Part shown: positions 8,134-9,284 of the stretch, in pieces
How positions within the stretch are numbered: position 1 is the stretch's first letter
How the letters are laid out: each line of letters starts with the position of its first letter
NCBI GenBank assembly: GCA_025924845.1
Contig: JAICHN010000194.1
Location: 1-9,284, forward strand
Direction of reading: 5' to 3'
DNA: 9,284 nt
Origin: Chloroflexota bacterium
GTDB taxonomy: Bacteria; Chloroflexota; UBA5177; JANWHV01
Position numbers and translations under genes: made by a program
Notes under the pieces: generated by a model
What the model was told of the DNA's origin: nothing
Database searches by the model: none
The model's input: the letters and a program-made list of their open reading frames with translations, nothing else

Positions 8134-8186
8134 TCAGTCATCTCCAGCTTGGCGCGCCGACCGTTTATTAGCAGGCGGCCCGAACG

Positions 8187-9137
8187 TTACGAGTAGGCCA
8201 GTAGGCTCAGCAGCGCTTTTTGCGTATGTAAGCGGTTTTCCGCCTGGTCGAACACTACCGAGGTTGGACCGTCCATCACGGCGTCGGTTACTTCCTCCCC
8301 CCGGTGGGCGGGCAAGCAGTGCAAGAAGAGGGCATCCGGGCGGGCGTAGCCCATGAGCGCCTCATTCACCTGAAACCCGGTGAAGGCCGCCAGGCGAGCG
8401 GGACGCTCTTGCTCCCAGCCCATGCTGACCCAGGTATCGGTGTAGACCGCGTGGGCGCCGGTCACGGCCTCACGCGGGTCGTCAAACAAGGTAATAGAAC
8501 CGCCCCGGCACGCCGACGCGGCGCGGGCCAGCACGGTGGGATCGGGTGCGTACATTGCCGGTGTGGCGATCCGCAAATGAAGGCCTAGAGTGGCCGATGC
8601 ATGGGCGAGCGAGTGAACCATATTATTGCCGTCGCCCACGTATGCTAGGGTGAGCCCGGTCAGCCGGCCGAGCCGTTCCTCGAGGGTAAGCATATCGGCC
8701 AGAGCCTGGCAGGGATGCTCGTAATCAGACAGCGCGTTCACTACGGGGACGTTGGCGTGATGCGCCAGTTCCAGCACCCGGGCGTGATCGGCGGTTCGGA
8801 TCACAATCACATCCACCCACCGTTCCAGGTTTCGGGCCACATCGGCCACGGTCTCGCGCACGCCAAGATTTACCTCATCCTTACCCAGGTAGACGACATT
8901 GCCGCCCAATTGCCGCACTCCTACCTCGAAGGTAGTGCGGGTGCGAAGGGAGGGTTTTTCAAACAGCAACGCGGCGTGCCGCCCGTGAAGCGGCGAATCG
9001 GTGAGCGCATCGCCTGGGCCCCGTCTTTTCAGATAGGCGGCAAGCTGCAATACTTCACGCAAGGCAGGGGGCGAAATCCCATCCAGACCGAGGAAATCGG
9101 TGAAGACTGTTGAGGGTCCCAATGCTTGTGCCTGCAT
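8187..9137 (-). CDS. argF: Ornithine carbamoyltransferase (anabolic, arginine pathway)
   Basis: A 316-residue cytoplasmic enzyme that transfers the carbamoyl group from carbamoyl phosphate to ornithine, giving citrulline for ArgG. The carbamoyl-phosphate site reads FEKPSLRTRTTFE (59-71), with Leu in place of the more common Thr in S-T-R-T-R. HPCQ is at 141-144. The ornithine loop D-x-x-x-SMG is at 234-240 (DTWVSMG), and HCLPAHRGEEV at 273-283. These distinguish it from aspartate carbamoyltransferase, and the neighbours argue for the biosynthetic rather than the catabolic role. The ATG at 9137 is preferred over the GTG one codon earlier: AAGGGG lies 7 nt before the ATG, and the ATG shares one base with the stop of the upstream acetyltransferase gene (TGATG), so translation is probably coupled. 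A short hairpin falls inside the gene at 8913-8940, where the sequence encodes the conserved GVRQLGG stretch. Confidence 0.96.
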   Translation of the reverse strand: MQAQALGPSTVFTDFLGLDGISPPALREVLQLAAYLKRRGPGDALTDSPLHGRHAALLFEKPSLRTRTTFEVGVRQLGGNVVYLGKDEVNLGVRETVADVARNLERWVDVIVIRTADHARVLELAHHANVPVVNALSDYEHPCQALADMLTLEERLGRLTGLTLAYVGDGNNMVHSLAHASATLGLHLRIATPAMYAPDPTVLARAASACRGGSITLFDDPREAVTGAHAVYTDTWVSMGWEQERPARLAAFTGFQVNEALMGYARPDALFLHCLPAHRGEEVTDAVMDGPTSVVFDQAENRLHTQKALLSLLAYS

Positions 9138-9283
9138 CACTCGTCCCCTTGTTCTTGATCCGCCAAACCGTCACGCTCATAGATCATTCCCTCACCGGGA
9201 TAGCGGCGCCAGCCCAGGTGCTCGTAAAACGATCGCGCGGTGCTGGTGAGCAGGCTAAACTTCCGGACGCGAGCAAGGCGAGG
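9137..9283 (-). CDS. GNAT-family N-acetyltransferase, C-terminal 48 residues (cut by window edge)
   Basis: Only the last 48 codons are inside the window. The stretch KFSLLTSTARSFYEHLGWRRY followed by MIYERD is the C-terminal part of a GNAT fold: the strand leading into the A-x-x-F-Y-x-x-x-GW helix turn, then the final beta strand. A charged tail follows (DQEQGDE). The acetyl-CoA loop (R/Q-x-x-G-x-G/A) would lie just outside the window, so the substrate cannot be read. The TGA overlaps the argF ATG by one base. That coupling, and the LLTSTARSFYEHLGW pattern, which resembles the single-domain N-acetylglutamate synthases and their ArsN2-like relatives, make a role in the first step of arginine synthesis possible. 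A generic acetyltransferase is the alternative. Confidence 0.72.
   Translation of the reverse strand, partial: PRLARVRKFSLLTSTARSFYEHLGWRRYPGEGMIYERDGLADQEQGDE
9145..9150 (-). promoter_or_regulatory. Ribosome binding site of argF, inside the upstream gene
   Basis: AAGGGG on the minus strand ends 7 nt before the ATG at 9137. It lies within the last codons of the upstream acetyltransferase gene. It fits the ATG better than the adjacent GTG at 9140 (4-nt spacing) and supports translational coupling of the two genes. Confidence 0.6.
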
Positions 9284-9284
9284 G

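Noticed and set aside
8134..8186. Operator or ARG-box search in the argF-argG gap
   Set aside because: No convincing palindromic ARG box was seen. Operon control would be expected upstream of the acetyltransferase gene, outside the window.
8913..8940. Hairpin CTACCT-CGA-AGGTAG with an outer CCGCA/TGCGG stem inside argF
   Set aside because: It lies in codons for the conserved GVRQLGG segment of ornithine carbamoyltransferase, has a three-base bulge and no T-run. Coding constraint explains it better than a regulatory structure.

Overview
The window is GC-rich, free-living-type bacterial chromosome with tightly packed genes. Most genes lie on the minus strand. I see no mobile element, CRISPR array, tRNA or rRNA. 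The best guess for the host is a Chloroflexota bacterium (Thermomicrobia- or Ktedonobacteria-like), with a high-GC actinobacterial relative as the alternative. The reasons are the Thr-Pro-rich stalk behind a membrane anchor in the DUF3048 protein, the FusA2-type EF-G next to a YlbL-like PDZ protein, and GTG starts alongside ATG. This placement is inference and rests on no marker gene.

Layout from right to left, in the direction of minus-strand transcription. A probable arginine operon enters from the right edge: the C-terminal end of a GNAT acetyltransferase, then argF (ornithine carbamoyltransferase), argG (argininosuccinate synthase) and argH (argininosuccinate lyase). Together argF, argG and argH convert ornithine to arginine. 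The GNAT stop overlaps the argF start, and the later gaps are only 53 and 38 bp. A membrane-anchored DUF3048 (YerB-like) protein follows argH after 63 bp and may be read from the same transcript. A perfect 17-bp hairpin with a T-run in the minus direction closes this unit.

On the other side of that hairpin a lone plus-strand PfkB/ribokinase-family sugar kinase converges on it. The kinase is divergent from the left-hand unit across a gap of about 400 bp. That unit consists of an EF-G paralogue (FusA2 type) and, 26 bp downstream, a membrane-anchored YlbL-like PDZ/Lon-like protease gene that runs off the left edge.

Every complete gene belongs to a recognisable family, and I found no convincing undescribed multi-gene system. 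The points most worth a second look are the GNAT coupled to argF (a candidate missing N-acetylglutamate synthase), a proline-rich, G-quadruplex-capable insertion in the DUF3048 gene, a possible leader ORF whose stop overlaps the kinase start, and the altered switch I of the EF-G paralogue.
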